NCBI RefSeq assembly: GCF_023277745.1
Contig: NZ_CP086322.1
Span: forward strand, 992,001 to 1,056,000
Source: Streptomyces halobius
Lineage (GTDB): Bacteria; Actinomycetota; Actinomycetes; Streptomycetales; Streptomycetaceae
Reading direction: 5' to 3'
DNA: 64,000 nt
The position numbers and the translations under genes are program-made. Shown piece by piece: positions 17,148 to 26,405 of the stretch. Position 1 is the first letter of the stretch. Each line of letters starts with the position of its first letter. The notes beneath the pieces were generated by a model. The model searched no databases. It saw nothing but the letters and a program-made list of their open reading frames with translations, and was not told the origin of the DNA.

Positions 17148-18841
17148 GGGATGTGAGCAGGTACGACCACCGCGACGGGGCGCGGTGCCCGGAGCCCGTG
17201 GTCCCCGCCGGGCTCGCGGAACTGCTGGCCCAGCTGGCCGGCCCGCCCGACTTCTGGGACCGGCCGTGTGGAAACTTCGGTCCCCTGACCAACATGTACG
17301 CGCTGACCTCCCAGGAACGGTCGCATGCCAACTCGCTGTACCGGCTGGGCTCGAAGGCCCTGGGCCGCAACGAACTGCTGCCGGCCGCAGACTGGCTGGG
17401 CGCCGCCGCCGAGGCCGGCCATCCCGGGGCGCTGTTCCGGATGGCCGCCCTGGCCGCACGTGCGGGGGACGCGGGGCGGAGTGAGAACGTGCGGTTCCTT
17501 GTTGCGGAGGCTGCACGGCACGGACACGGCGATGCCCGTGCGCTGCTGGAGACGGCAGAGCACGGCACGTCGGCCGACCGCCCCGTCTCCCCGGTGATCG
17601 AGGATCCGCAGTTCATCGACGAAGTCCGCACAGGTATGGGCCCAGAACCGCACCAGTCGGCAGCTGCCGACCGGGGCGGCGAAGTCGCGCCAGCCCAACA
17701 CACCGCGCCAGGCGGACAGGAGGCAGCGCTGCCCCGGCTCGTTCGGGTACCGGCCCCCAGACTGGACCACGTTCACGGACCCGGACCGCAAACAGACGCC
17801 TCCACGGCCGACCGCCCCCGCCTCACCGCCCCGTGCGGTACTGCACACCGCGGCGAAGGACTGCTGCTGCCACTCCCTCAGCAGCCGGCGCCAACGCCCA
17901 GTGCCCCAGCAGACGAGAGCGGCGGGCACGAGCCCGGGTGGTCGGTCCATGCGCTGCGGCCGGCGGCACTGACGGAAATGGCCCGCAGGACTCCCGCACA
18001 CACCGACACCCCCCAGCAGTGGAAAGCCGCGGTCAGAGCCCTGGACATCCTCCACCTCGTCGACGCAGCAGACGGGATCACTACCCGTACCCTGGCCCGC
18101 CGCAGCCGACTTCCGCTCGCAGCCGTGGCCTGGCTGCTGCACTGGCTGCGCGGCCAGCACCTCATCTCCACCGTCGCCGGCGCCCACTTCCCCGGCCCGC
18201 TCATGAACATGACCCGCCACCCCCAGCAGCGCGACCAGCTCCTCCAACAGGCCCTCGCCGGACTGCGCGACCACCTCGGCGCCGCCGTCTACGTCAGCGG
18301 CTACACCCACGGAGACGTCACGGTCTTCCAGTCCGCCTACAGTCCCCAGGCTCCCGCGGTGACGGAGTGGGTCGACTTCCGCGACACAGCACATGCCAGC
18401 GCCGTCGGCAAAAGCCTGCTGGCCCAACTCGACTTCGACAGCCGCATGAACCACCTCGCCCGCTACCGGCCGATCAAACTCACCGACCGCACCATCACCA
18501 GCCCCCGCGCCCTGTTCGAAGCCCTCGACGGACACGGCCCCCAAGCCGCGCAGTTCGACCTGCTGGAGTACTCCCAACGCGAAGTCTGCGCCGCCTTCCC
18601 GCTCGGCATCCCCGGGCGAGCCACCTGCGTGGCGCTGTCCCTGCCCGCCGGAGTACGCCACCGACTCCTGCCAGCCGCCCGCGCCCTCAGCGAACGCTCC
18701 GCACCACTGCTCCTGGCCCTCATGCTGACCGACGAAGCAGCCACCGGCCACCAGCCACCAGCAGTCGCCGAAGAACCCGACCACACCACCGCCCTGGGGG
18801 CAGCCCACGCTCTGCCCCAGACATACGCAAGCCCACGCTGA
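17144..18841 (+). CDS. IclR-like effector-domain regulator with TPR/Sel1-like N-terminus
   Basis: 565 aa, GTG start with GGGAGAGGGA upstream. Residues about 60-140 contain repeat helices (LGAAAEAGHPGALFRMAALA) of TPR/Sel1 type. A Pro/Ala-rich linker of roughly 130 residues follows. From about residue 300 an IclR-type winged helix (VRALDILHLVDAADGITTRT) and effector domain (AHASAVGKSLLAQLDF, REVCAAFPLGIPG) are present. Coupling to a sigma factor suggests it controls or senses for that sigma. The combination is unusual; IclR regulators are normally about 250 aa. Confidence 0.75.
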   Translation: MRDVSRYDHRDGARCPEPVVPAGLAELLAQLAGPPDFWDRPCGNFGPLTNMYALTSQERSHANSLYRLGSKALGRNELLPAADWLGAAAEAGHPGALFRMAALAARAGDAGRSENVRFLVAEAARHGHGDARALLETAEHGTSADRPVSPVIEDPQFIDEVRTGMGPEPHQSAAADRGGEVAPAQHTAPGGQEAALPRLVRVPAPRLDHVHGPGPQTDASTADRPRLTAPCGTAHRGEGLLLPLPQQPAPTPSAPADESGGHEPGWSVHALRPAALTEMARRTPAHTDTPQQWKAAVRALDILHLVDAADGITTRTLARRSRLPLAAVAWLLHWLRGQHLISTVAGAHFPGPLMNMTRHPQQRDQLLQQALAGLRDHLGAAVYVSGYTHGDVTVFQSAYSPQAPAVTEWVDFRDTAHASAVGKSLLAQLDFDSRMNHLARYRPIKLTDRTITSPRALFEALDGHGPQAAQFDLLEYSQREVCAAFPLGIPGRATCVALSLPAGVRHRLLPAARALSERSAPLLLALMLTDEAATGHQPPAVAEEPDHTTALGAAHALPQTYASPR

Positions 18842-18852
18842 ACGGCCTCCCT

Positions 18853-18875
18853 CGCCCCGCGTCTCACGCGGGGCG
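18853..18875 (+). terminator. Hairpin terminator after the regulator gene
   Basis: CGCCCCGCGT pairs perfectly with ACGCGGGGCG around the loop CTC, 12 bases after the stop codon. There is no strong T tract, as is common in Streptomyces. Confidence 0.75.
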
Positions 18876-18880
18876 GGGCG

Positions 18881-19529
18881 ATCTTCATCGGCGGCGGCTT
18901 GGCAGTTCGTCATGCCCGTTCGTCGCCCGGGATACCGAGATGTTCAGGTGACGAGGGTCACATGGAGGTTCCCGAGATTCTTTGCCGGACCGGACGCATC
19001 CCGCGGCCTAAGAGTGCAGAACTTGTTACCGACACTCTGGAAGGATCCCGTCACACATGCCGCACAACGACGCCCGCCCCGCCTCCGAATCCTCGCCTCC
19101 GGGCCGCGGATCCCGGCGCCCGCCGAAGCAGACGGAGCCCAGCCCGGAGCCGCACTACCAAGTGTCCTGCATCGCAGTAGACGTTCAGCCTGACGGCACC
19201 GTCCACGGTCGCCGGTTAGCTGGGAGCGATCTTGCCCCTTACGTTCGCCCCGTGGCCCTCGAATGACCTCGCTCAGCTAAATGCCCTCCCGAACCCTGGC
19301 TGACCAGCAGCGTCCCGCCCCTGCGATTAGCACCACCCCAGAGCCCGTGGAACCCTGCGCCCACCCGACGCGACAGCCGGGCTATTGGCCTATCCACCAG
19401 CAGAAACCTCCGCTCTCAGTGAGCAGAAAGGCCGCCAGCAAGCTGACGGCCCCTCATGCAAGATCGAAGTTAGGCGCTGGAAAGCCCTCCTCGGGCCTCC
19501 GGCAATCGTGCCCTCATCCTCTCCAGTGA
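18881..19529. other. Sparse region between regulator and phospholipase genes
   Basis: One small possible gene (19057-19266) and otherwise nothing recognisable on either strand. The stretch 19270-19529 lies just after the stop of the convergent phospholipase gene. Confidence 0.4.
19057..19266 (+). CDS. Small hypothetical protein
   Basis: 69 aa, ATG preceded by GGAAGGA at eleven bases. The front half is Pro/Ser/Arg-rich and disordered; the rear (HYQVSCIAVDVQPDGTVHGRRLAG) looks like two beta strands. No family recognised. Coding potential is modest. Confidence 0.35.
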   Translation: MPHNDARPASESSPPGRGSRRPPKQTEPSPEPHYQVSCIAVDVQPDGTVHGRRLAGSDLAPYVRPVALE

Positions 19530-21101
19530 TTACAGTGGCGACACATCGAAGATGCGATGTACCCAGTCCGAGGAGCCTCCGGGATTGGACTGTTTGACGC
19601 TGATCTCGTACGTGCGGTTGATGGGCAGGTCCCGGTTGCATTGGACTGACCACATATCGCCATTCGTCACACGCGTTTCGCCTAGCACGGTATTCGGATC
19701 ACCCCTCTTGCAGACGGTGATAATTGCCCCCGGCTCTCCGTAGGTGCCTTTGAAGGTCGGGCGCCGTGATACCGATGCCAGATGTCTTGGTTCGACAATT
19801 TCCGGAGGTCGGGGTGGCGGAGAAACCTGCTCTCGTACATGGAAGACGCGGTCCGGCCCCCAGTCCGATTGTCCGTATTCGTTCGACTGTCGTGCGTTGA
19901 TCGAGTACCGACCTTCTGGCAGCTCCCGGTTGCACGGAACCGACCACTTCCGGCCGCGGTCTACAGTGGTGGTGCCCAGTACTGTTCCGGGTTCTCCAGA
20001 TTTGACCACCGTGATGGTTTCCCCCGGCTCTCCTCCGGTGCCGCTGAACACGGGTATTGTTTCGGTGAATTGGCTCTGCACCGGAACGGTGATCTGTGGT
20101 GTCCACGGCCGTATGCGGTTCATGTTGATGACTGCCGTCATCATGTTGGTGTATCCGCCGGAGGTTGAGTTGTGGGGGCGGTCGCAGTAGTTCAGCAGGA
20201 CCACGCCCACGGATTTTGTGCGGTCGTGTAAGCGAGCTAGTTCCTGAAGAGTGTACGGATTAATTCTCTGGGCATAACCCCACGGGGTATGAGGAACGCC
20301 TGTCGCGCTAGTGTAGTTCAGGAACATCTTCGACTTGGATGCCCCGGCGTTGACCGCCTTGATCAGGTGATTGCGAACGTAGGATGCCTTGGCGTCTATT
20401 CCCGGCTTATCCCAGTTGTCCTGGGTGTCGAACAGGCTTGAGCCGAGGTTGAGTCCGCCGATGTAGGGACCACTGGTCGCCAGCACGATCTTTCCGCGAA
20501 CAGCACCGAGAGTCGGTAACGTATTTTCGATGTGGAACAGGGATCGCCATCCATCTTGGTCGAGATAGATATCTTCGAAGGTGCGCTGGAAGTCGGCAGT
20601 CGACGCATTGGACTTGGTCTGCGAGAGCCGCATGAAGATGGTCTCGGTGGGGCGTGCCTTGAGGAATTCGTGGCACATCTGCAGTACGCTGCCGAAATAT
20701 AGGTGCTGGTTTATATCGCCATGGAACACTTCGAAATACTGCGAGCTGCGACGGGCGCAGCGGATGTCGATGAATCGGATGCCGTTGTTGAGCTGCCACT
20801 CCAGGCTCTGGGCCTGGCATCGTCCATACCCGAAAGCCGTGTCGTCGTGGACAGCGCAGCTCTCGTGCGTGCCCGGGATCGAGATGTCGGTCACCTTGGT
20901 TTCGTCGGGTATGCCTGACATCCAGTTGTTCAGCTGTGACAGTACTGGTATCGAGTCGCCGAACGCGACGGTCTCGTCGCCCTGGTACTCGGGAGCTGTT
21001 TCCAGTGTCACTTCGGACAGGAATGCTGCCCTGTCCGCAGCGGACGGGACGTGTTCCGGCGACGGCTCGTCGCTGCTGCGGTCGGTAGTTGTGTGAAGCA
21101 T
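19530..21101 (-). CDS. PI-specific phospholipase C-like protein with two Ig-like repeats
   Basis: 523 aa; ATG 21101 is chosen because AAAGGAG lies eight bases upstream. The PI-PLC X domain has both catalytic histidines, in ISIPGTHES and EVFHGDINQ, plus RCQAQSLEWQL and FIDIRCARR. Two C-terminal repeats of about 85 residues share F(S/K)GT-GEPG-ITV, VLGTT/VLGET and S-V-Q/P-C-NR-LP, an Ig-like adhesin style module. No signal peptide is visible, which is odd for this family. The gene is AT-richer than its neighbours and opposite in strand, suggesting separate acquisition. Confidence 0.85.
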   Translation of the reverse strand: MLHTTTDRSSDEPSPEHVPSAADRAAFLSEVTLETAPEYQGDETVAFGDSIPVLSQLNNWMSGIPDETKVTDISIPGTHESCAVHDDTAFGYGRCQAQSLEWQLNNGIRFIDIRCARRSSQYFEVFHGDINQHLYFGSVLQMCHEFLKARPTETIFMRLSQTKSNASTADFQRTFEDIYLDQDGWRSLFHIENTLPTLGAVRGKIVLATSGPYIGGLNLGSSLFDTQDNWDKPGIDAKASYVRNHLIKAVNAGASKSKMFLNYTSATGVPHTPWGYAQRINPYTLQELARLHDRTKSVGVVLLNYCDRPHNSTSGGYTNMMTAVINMNRIRPWTPQITVPVQSQFTETIPVFSGTGGEPGETITVVKSGEPGTVLGTTTVDRGRKWSVPCNRELPEGRYSINARQSNEYGQSDWGPDRVFHVREQVSPPPRPPEIVEPRHLASVSRRPTFKGTYGEPGAIITVCKRGDPNTVLGETRVTNGDMWSVQCNRDLPINRTYEISVKQSNPGGSSDWVHRIFDVSPL

Positions 21102-21484
21102 GACGTGGCTCCTTTTGCGGTCATTCAAGGAAGCTGTACTGGGCAGAGCTGGTCAGCGGCTGGAGCACCTCTGTGGCCACGAGATTGGGCATGCCGGGCC
21201 CCGTCAGTAACCGGTCCCCGGCCGACAGGGGCAGTTCGCTAGGACGCTACAGCGGACGCCTGATTCCGCTTCGGTGAACCAACATGAACGGCCGGAACAC
21301 GCCCCAACACGGCCACAAGCCTGCACTCGCCCGAGCCCCACGACCTGCATTGCGAGCGGGCACAGAGCCCGAATCCTGGTCCACACCTGGTCCACGCGCA
21401 CCGGTCAACGGAGTGACAGAAGGGCCGGGCCACCGCCGCCATCGTCGCGGAGGCACATGGTCAAGGGCCCTCACAGGACACGAC
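21102..21484. other. Intergenic region upstream of the phospholipase gene
   Basis: 383 bases with no supported gene. It should carry the minus-strand promoter of the phospholipase gene and ends at the IS630 insertion. Confidence 0.4.
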
Positions 21485-21561
21485 TACTGACTTCGGCGCG
21501 TCAGGGTGATCTTTCCTGGTTCCCCTGATGGGGCTGGGGTGTTGGTTGTACTTCGTGGTGG

Positions 21562-22041
21562 GTGAGGTATGCGGATGGCGGCGGGCTCACCGCTGCGGGA
21601 CGTCAGCGCCGGGAGACGGTACGCATGCAGGCGGCCGAGCTGTTCGATGAGGATGAGGGGGTCAAGCCGCCGGAGGTGGCGCAACGGCTGCGGGTGAGCC
21701 GGAAGTCGGCCTACCAGTGGTACCGGATATGGCGGGAAGGCGGTGTGCAGGCCCTGGCCTCGCGCGGTCCGAGCGGGTCGCGGTGCCGTCTGTCGTCGCG
21801 CTGTCTGGAGAAGCTGGCCGTGTACCTGGAGCAGGGGCCGGCCGCGCATGGCTGGGTGGAGGACCAGGTGTGGACGGCCGCGCGGGTGGCCACGCTGATC
21901 GGGCGGAAGTTCCACGTCTCCTACAGCGTCTCGGGTGCCACCAGGCTGATGCACCGGCTCGGATTCAGCCCGCAGGTGCCCGCACGGCGGGTGGCCGAGC
22001 GCGACGAGCAGGCCGTGACCTTGTGGAAGGAGTCTCAATGA
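21562..22041 (+). pseudogene. IS630 transposase, N-terminal part
   Basis: The N-terminal helix-turn-helix domain is present (PPEVAQRLRVSRKSAYQWYR, SGATRLMHRLGFSPQVPARR). The frame is broken after VTLWKE by the IS110 insertion at about 22030, with a short false end. It is inactive in its present form. Confidence 0.85.
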
Positions 22042-23463
22042 CGAAGTCAAGCCGCTTGCGCGACCGGCGGGGCGGGGGTGAAGAGCCGTCCGTCACGCAG
22101 GAGTGCCCAGAGCACCCCGGCCCGGCGTCGGGCGAGGGCGATGACAGCTTGAACGTGTTTGCAGCCCTCGCCGCGCTTCTTGAGGTAGAAGTCCCGGTTC
22201 GGGCCGTCGCGGATGATGCTGGTCTGCGCCGACAGATAGAACACCCGGCGTAGGCGACGGCTGTAGCGCTTGGGCCGGTGAAGGTTGCCGGTCCGTCGGC
22301 CGGAGTCGCGGGGAACGGGCACGAGCCCGGCTGCCGAGGCCAGGTGCCCGGCGTCCGCGTAGGCAGACATATCGCCCGCCGCCACGACGAACTCCGCTCC
22401 GAGTATTGGCCCCATCCCGGGCAGGGACTCGATGATCTCGGCCTGCGGGTGACTGCGGAAGGTCTCGCGAATCTGTTTGTCGATCCGGTTGAGCCGGTCG
22501 TCCAAGGCCAGGATCTGCGCCGCCGAGTCGGCGACGATCTGGGCGGCGATGTCCTCGCCGGGCAGCGCGGTCTGCTGGGCCTGAGCGGCTTCCAGGGCGG
22601 TGGCGGCGACCGTATCGGCACTCCGGACGCTGCGGTTGGCTAGCCAGGCCGTCAGCCGGGCCCGGCCGCGGCGCCGGATGGCGGCAGGAGTCTGGTAGCC
22701 GGTCAGGAGCACCAGCGCACCCTTGTGCGCCGAGTAGTCGAAAGCCCGCTCCAGCGCGGGGAAGACGCCGGTCAGCACGTCGCGCAGCCGATTGATCATC
22801 CTTACCCGATCGGCCACCAGGTCGGAGCGGTGGGCGGTGGGCGGTGAGCAAAGCGAGGTCGGCGGCCAGCTGGGCCGGCACGTCGATCGCGGTGAAGTCG
22901 TTGCGGTGGCGGGCGGTCTCAGCGATGACGTAGGCGTCGCGGGCGTCCGTCTTGGCCTCGCCCCGGTAGGCGCCGGACATCCGGTTGACCGTGCGGCCGG
23001 GCACGTAGACGGCCCGCTGGCCGTGAGCTGCGAGCAGGGCCAGCAGCAACGCGGAGGCCGTGCCGGAGATGTCCACCGCCCAGTGGACATCGTCGGCCAG
23101 GGCCAGGATCTCGCCGAGCGCAGCCAGGATGGCAGACTCGTCGTTGTCGATCTTCTTCGACCACAAGGTGGCTCCGGTCTCGTCGACCACTGCGGCCCAG
23201 TGATGAGCCTTGCCGGCGTCGATGCCGGCCCAGACCCGGTCCCGTTCCTTGCGCACGCGCCCCTCCTCGTCTCCAACATCATGCTGTCGGCCCGAGGAAC
23301 ACCCCGCTGTCATCTCCGTAATCAGCGACCGCACAAGGCGCGCACATCTCAATCAGCAGCCAGGGCGCCCCGGAAAGCCGGGCGGCCACTCCTTCCGAGC
23401 CACTACAGGCAAGGCAACCTGGGCCACACCCGGCCCTCCCGGGCCGCCCAACAACTTACGGAG
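22030..23463. mobile_element. IS110-family element inside the IS630 transposase
   Basis: Joining the flanks restores the IS630 reading TLWKE-ATWAEV across a shared GGAG, which places the ends near 22030 and 23463. IS110 elements have no clear inverted repeats, so the ends are inferred from the interrupted gene. The single gene is on the minus strand and is frameshifted. Confidence 0.75.
22047..23256 (-). pseudogene. IS110 transposase, frameshifted
   Basis: GTG 23256 with GAGGAGGGG upstream starts RKERDRVWAGIDAGKAHHW, the RuvC-like DEDD domain, with KTDARDAYVIAE following. The frame breaks near 22830 and resumes one frame over with SDLVADRVRMINRLRDVL through the C-terminal Tnp domain (SLPGMGPILGAEFV, DSGRRTGNLHRPKRYSRRLR). 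The cause is visible: GCGGTGG at 22827-22840 is present twice in tandem, one 7-bp copy too many. Confidence 0.9.
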
Positions 23464-23464
23464 G

Positions 23465-24077
23465 CGACCTGGGCGGAGGTAGAAGAGCCCGGGCGGCCTG
23501 CGGCGGCTATGTCTGCTTCGAGGACGAGGCAGGCTTCACCCGTCGGCCGCCCAAAGGACGCACGTGGGGCCGGCGTGGCGTCACCCCGGTCGTGACGGTC
23601 AGCGGGCGGCGCTCGGGGCGGCTGTCGGTGGCCGGGCTGATCGCGATGCGGCCCGGGTCCCGCACCCGGCTGTGCCACCGCCTGCGCACCCACCGGGCGG
23701 GAGCCGGCAAGCGCCGCAGCATGAGCGAACGCGACTTCGTCGCGCTGATCGACGGCGTGCACCAGCTGGTCAAGGCGCCGATCGTGCTGGTGTGGGACCG
23801 GCTGAACACCCATGTCTCTCACGCCATACGGGAGTTGATCGCCCAGCGCGAGTGGCTGACGGTGTTCCTGCTGCCCGCCTACGCGCCCGACCTCAACCCC
23901 GTCGAGGCGGTGTGGGCACACGTCAAACGCAGCCTGGCCAACCTCGCTGTCGTCGCCCTCGACCGCCTGGAAACACTCGTCCGCAACCGCCTCAAACGCC
24001 TCCAGTACCGACCCGAGACCCTCGACGGCTTCATAGCCGGAACCGGCCTGTCCCTCGACGATCCAGCGTCACCCTGA
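23465..24077 (+). pseudogene. IS630 transposase, C-terminal DDE part
   Basis: The sequence resumes with ATWAEVEEPGRPAA, then needs a one-base shift near 23508 to read YVCFEDEAGFTRRPPKGRTW (first acidic residue). It continues through VLVWDRLNTHVS (second Asp) and PAYAPDLNPVEAVW (final Glu), the standard IS630 triad. Separated from its front half, it cannot encode a working enzyme. Confidence 0.85.
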
Positions 24078-24370
24078 CGAGCCGAAGTCAGTAAAACGGG
24101 CTCGGTGGGTACGTCATCGCAGCTCACGAGACGCCTCGGCACCCGCGCCCCCCGGGGGACGGGGTAGCGACACCGAAGTGGCCGACATGCGCTGTTGCAG
24201 CGCACGGGTTCGCAAGTCCTCGGGGTCTCCCCGCCGGGATCCGGCCTAGCCTCCTCCTGCGTGCCTGCACCGCGCGGGCACACCAGGACAAGGGGGGGCA
24301 CGGTGCCACGCATCGAAACCTTCGGTGACATTGAGCTGCCCCGAGTTTCGTAGAGTCCGATCTTGATGGT

Positions 24371-25255
24371 TCAGGCGGACTGTGGGACTTGCTCCTGGCT
24401 CCGCCAGAAATCCCGTTCGTACTCAGTGGGCGGTACGTAGTCGAGTGCGGAGTGGAGACGTTCTTTGTTGTACCACGTGATCCACTGGAAGATCGCCCGT
24501 TCGACCTGGTCGACGTCCCTCCAGGGGCCCTGCATCTCGATCAGCTCGGCTTTGAACGTGCCGTTCAGCGCCTCGGCCATCGCGTTGTCATACGAGTCTG
24601 CGACCGAGCCGACGGAGGCGGCGGCACCGATGTCGGCGAGCCGGTCGGTGTACCGAATTGACACGTATTGAGACCCGCGGTCGCTGTGATGAATGAGGCC
24701 GGAGCCTGCCTTGATCCGGCGTCTCCACAGAGCCGTCTCCAGTGCGTCCAAGGGTAGTTCAGTCCTCATATGGTTCGCGACCTGCCAGCCGACGATCATC
24801 CGCGAGTACACGTCCAGGACGAACGCCACGTATGCCCAGCCCGACCACGTCCTCACATAGGTCATGTCGGCGACCCAGAGCTCGTCCGGGCGGGAGGCTG
24901 TGAAGTCCCGGTCGACCAAGTCCGGCGGCCTCGGCGCCGACGGTTCGGGGATCGTGGTGCGGCGCCGCTGTCCGCGGATGACACCCTCCAGGCCCAGTTC
25001 GGCCATCAGGCGCTCGACGGTGCAGCGGGCGACGTCTACCCCCTTGCGCTGGAGAGCACGGGTGATCCGGCGGGCACCATAGGTGCCACCCGACTCGGCG
25101 TGAACCGACTCGATCACAGGCATGAGCTGTTCGTCGCGGAGCCGGCGGGCCGACTTCGGCCGCTTCTTGCGGGCGAAGTACGTCGACGACGACAGCTCCA
25201 GCACCCGGCAGACGGGATCGACCCCGAGACCTTTGTCACGCAGGTGGTCGATCAC
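24371..25255 (-). CDS. IS3-family transposase OrfB (integrase catalytic domain)
   Basis: 294 aa with an N-terminal HTH_21 region (YGARRITRALQRKGVDVA) and the rve DDE domain: DELWVADMTYV (first Asp), IHHSDRGSQYVS (second Asp) and NAMAEALNGTFKAELI (Glu). Normally made by -1 frameshifting from OrfA. The frame itself is intact. Confidence 0.9.
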   Translation of the reverse strand: MIDHLRDKGLGVDPVCRVLELSSSTYFARKKRPKSARRLRDEQLMPVIESVHAESGGTYGARRITRALQRKGVDVARCTVERLMAELGLEGVIRGQRRRTTIPEPSAPRPPDLVDRDFTASRPDELWVADMTYVRTWSGWAYVAFVLDVYSRMIVGWQVANHMRTELPLDALETALWRRRIKAGSGLIHHSDRGSQYVSIRYTDRLADIGAAASVGSVADSYDNAMAEALNGTFKAELIEMQGPWRDVDQVERAIFQWITWYNKERLHSALDYVPPTEYERDFWRSQEQVPQSA

Positions 25256-25269
25256 CTGCTCGGCCTCGT

Positions 25270-25562
25270 CCGGGGACGGTCGATCTCCTGGGCAAAAAAC
25301 ACCGACGCGGCCTTGAGGATCTCGTTCGCCCGCCTCAACTCCGCTACTTCTTTGCGGAGTTGCTTCAATTCGCCTGCTCGGCGGTGGTCAGACGGTCGTC
25401 GCGCTCACCACGGTCGGCCTCGGCCTGGCGGACCCAGCCGCGCAGGGCCTCCTTATGGATGCCCAGGTCCTTCGCTACGTGCGCGATCGGGCGGCCAGTG
25501 GAACGGACCTCGCGCACCGCGCGCTCGCGGAGCTCGTCCGGGTATTTACGGGGTGCTGCCAT
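25270..25562 (-). pseudogene. IS3-family OrfA with one-base frame break
   Basis: ATG 25562 begins AAPRKYPDELRERAVREV, an IS3 OrfA helix-turn-helix. The frame stops after TTAEQAN, but one base over it continues as ELKQLRKEVAELRRANEILK and FFAQEIDRPRTRPS, the leucine-zipper end. A single missing base near 25368 explains this. Confidence 0.75.
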
Positions 25563-25704
25563 GGTGCTGGTGGTTCTCCTTCGCCAGGACCGTAACCCTG
25601 GCATCAGGGACTCCACAAATCTCTACAGCTCAGTCCTCCCGCCTGGGCACGGGAGGCCGAAGCCGGGACCGAGTAGGTTCAACTCCCGGCGCCGGCGGAA
25701 GAAC

Positions 25705-26322
25705 GTGACAGGCGCTAACCAGTCCGCAGACCAGCAGCGCGCCGTCATCGTGGAGGCGGCCGTCGCGATGCAGACCGCAGGGCGGCTTCAGGAACCGACG
25801 GCTTCCGACCGTCCGGTCCTGGCCGAGATGATCGCGGACCTGAAGCCAGGCGACGAGGTGACCGTCTTCAACCGCGAGGTCGTGGGCGACGACGCTGCCG
25901 CGGCGATCGAGGAGAAGGGCGCGACGCTGCACAGCGTCACGGAGCCGCATCAACCGACGAGGACCTTTGGCTACGTGCGGACGGCGAACGGGTCCGCGGA
26001 TTCGCAGCGTGCCGCCATCACGGAGGCAGTCGGCACGATCCGGATCTTCTCGGACGAGGGCGTCTCAGGAACCACCGCAGGCACTGACCGCCCCGGGCAG
26101 CGCGAGCTGGTGGCGAAGCTGCAGGCCGGCGACGAAGTCGACGTCTGGCAGTACGACAGGCTCGGACGGACCCTCGAGGCGATGCGGGCCGTCGTTGAGC
26201 TGATCATCGCGAAGGGTGCGACGCTGCGCAGTCTCACGGAGTCCCCCGCCGAGGGGCTGTTTTCGATGAAGTTCATGATGGCCGTTGCCGAATACGAGCA
26301 CGCCTGGAAGCTGGAGAAGTAG
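25705..26322 (+). CDS. Tandem resolvase-like domain protein without catalytic serine
   Basis: 205 aa from GTG 25705 (GGAAG upstream). The second half is a serine-recombinase N-terminal domain: TFGYVRTANGSADSQRAAI, DEGVSGTT, WQYDRLGR and GLFSMKFMMAVAEYE. The first half is a degenerate copy of the same domain (SADQQRAVIVEA, LKPGDEVTVFN). In the catalytic position after YVR the expected Ser is Ala, and the first copy lacks the segment altogether. It may be a regulator or a decayed recombinase. A hairpin follows directly. Confidence 0.6.
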   Translation: MTGANQSADQQRAVIVEAAVAMQTAGRLQEPTASDRPVLAEMIADLKPGDEVTVFNREVVGDDAAAAIEEKGATLHSVTEPHQPTRTFGYVRTANGSADSQRAAITEAVGTIRIFSDEGVSGTTAGTDRPGQRELVAKLQAGDEVDVWQYDRLGRTLEAMRAVVELIIAKGATLRSLTESPAEGLFSMKFMMAVAEYEHAWKLEK

Positions 26323-26350
26323 GAGCACCGTCGGCCGCCGGCGAGAAAAG

Positions 26351-26386
26351 AAGACCCCCGTGGAGCGCACGTCTCCGCGGGGATCT
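26351..26386. terminator. Bidirectional hairpin terminator
   Basis: GACCCCCGTGGAG pairs with CTCCGCGGGGATC with two interruptions. On the minus strand the stem is followed by a T-rich run (TCTTCTTTTCTC). It separates the convergent genes at 25705-26322 and 26406-26668. Confidence 0.7.
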
Positions 26387-26405
26387 TCGGCGTTCAGGGT
26401 GGGTG

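Larger units (their letters stand above)
21485..24093. mobile_element. IS630-family element interrupted by an IS110 element
   Basis: Matching terminal inverted repeats CTGACTTCGGC(G/T)CGTCAGGGTGA lie just inside TA dinucleotides at 21485-21486 and 24092-24093, the target duplication expected of IS630. The transposase gene is split: its front half is at 21562-22041 and its DDE half at about 23465-24077, with an IS110 copy between them. A further one-base frame change near 23508 precedes the first catalytic segment. Confidence 0.85.
24332..25632. mobile_element. IS3-family element (first copy)
   Basis: Imperfect terminal inverted repeats begin TGAGCTG and end GAGTCC at both ends (24332 and 25632). 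Two genes on the minus strand, orfA then orfB, have the IS3 order. No target duplication is evident. The left end lies inside a new reading frame starting GTG at 24303 with GGGGGG upstream, so a gene start of unknown identity seems to have been interrupted. Confidence 0.85.

Noticed and set aside
16706..18913. 735-codon minus-strand open frame
   Set aside because: Antisense to the sigma factor and regulator pair, which have clear domains and coupled starts.
25670..25690. tRNA T-arm-like GGTTCAACTCC after the first IS3 copy
   Set aside because: The flanking bases do not form the 5-bp T stem and no acceptor partner was found.
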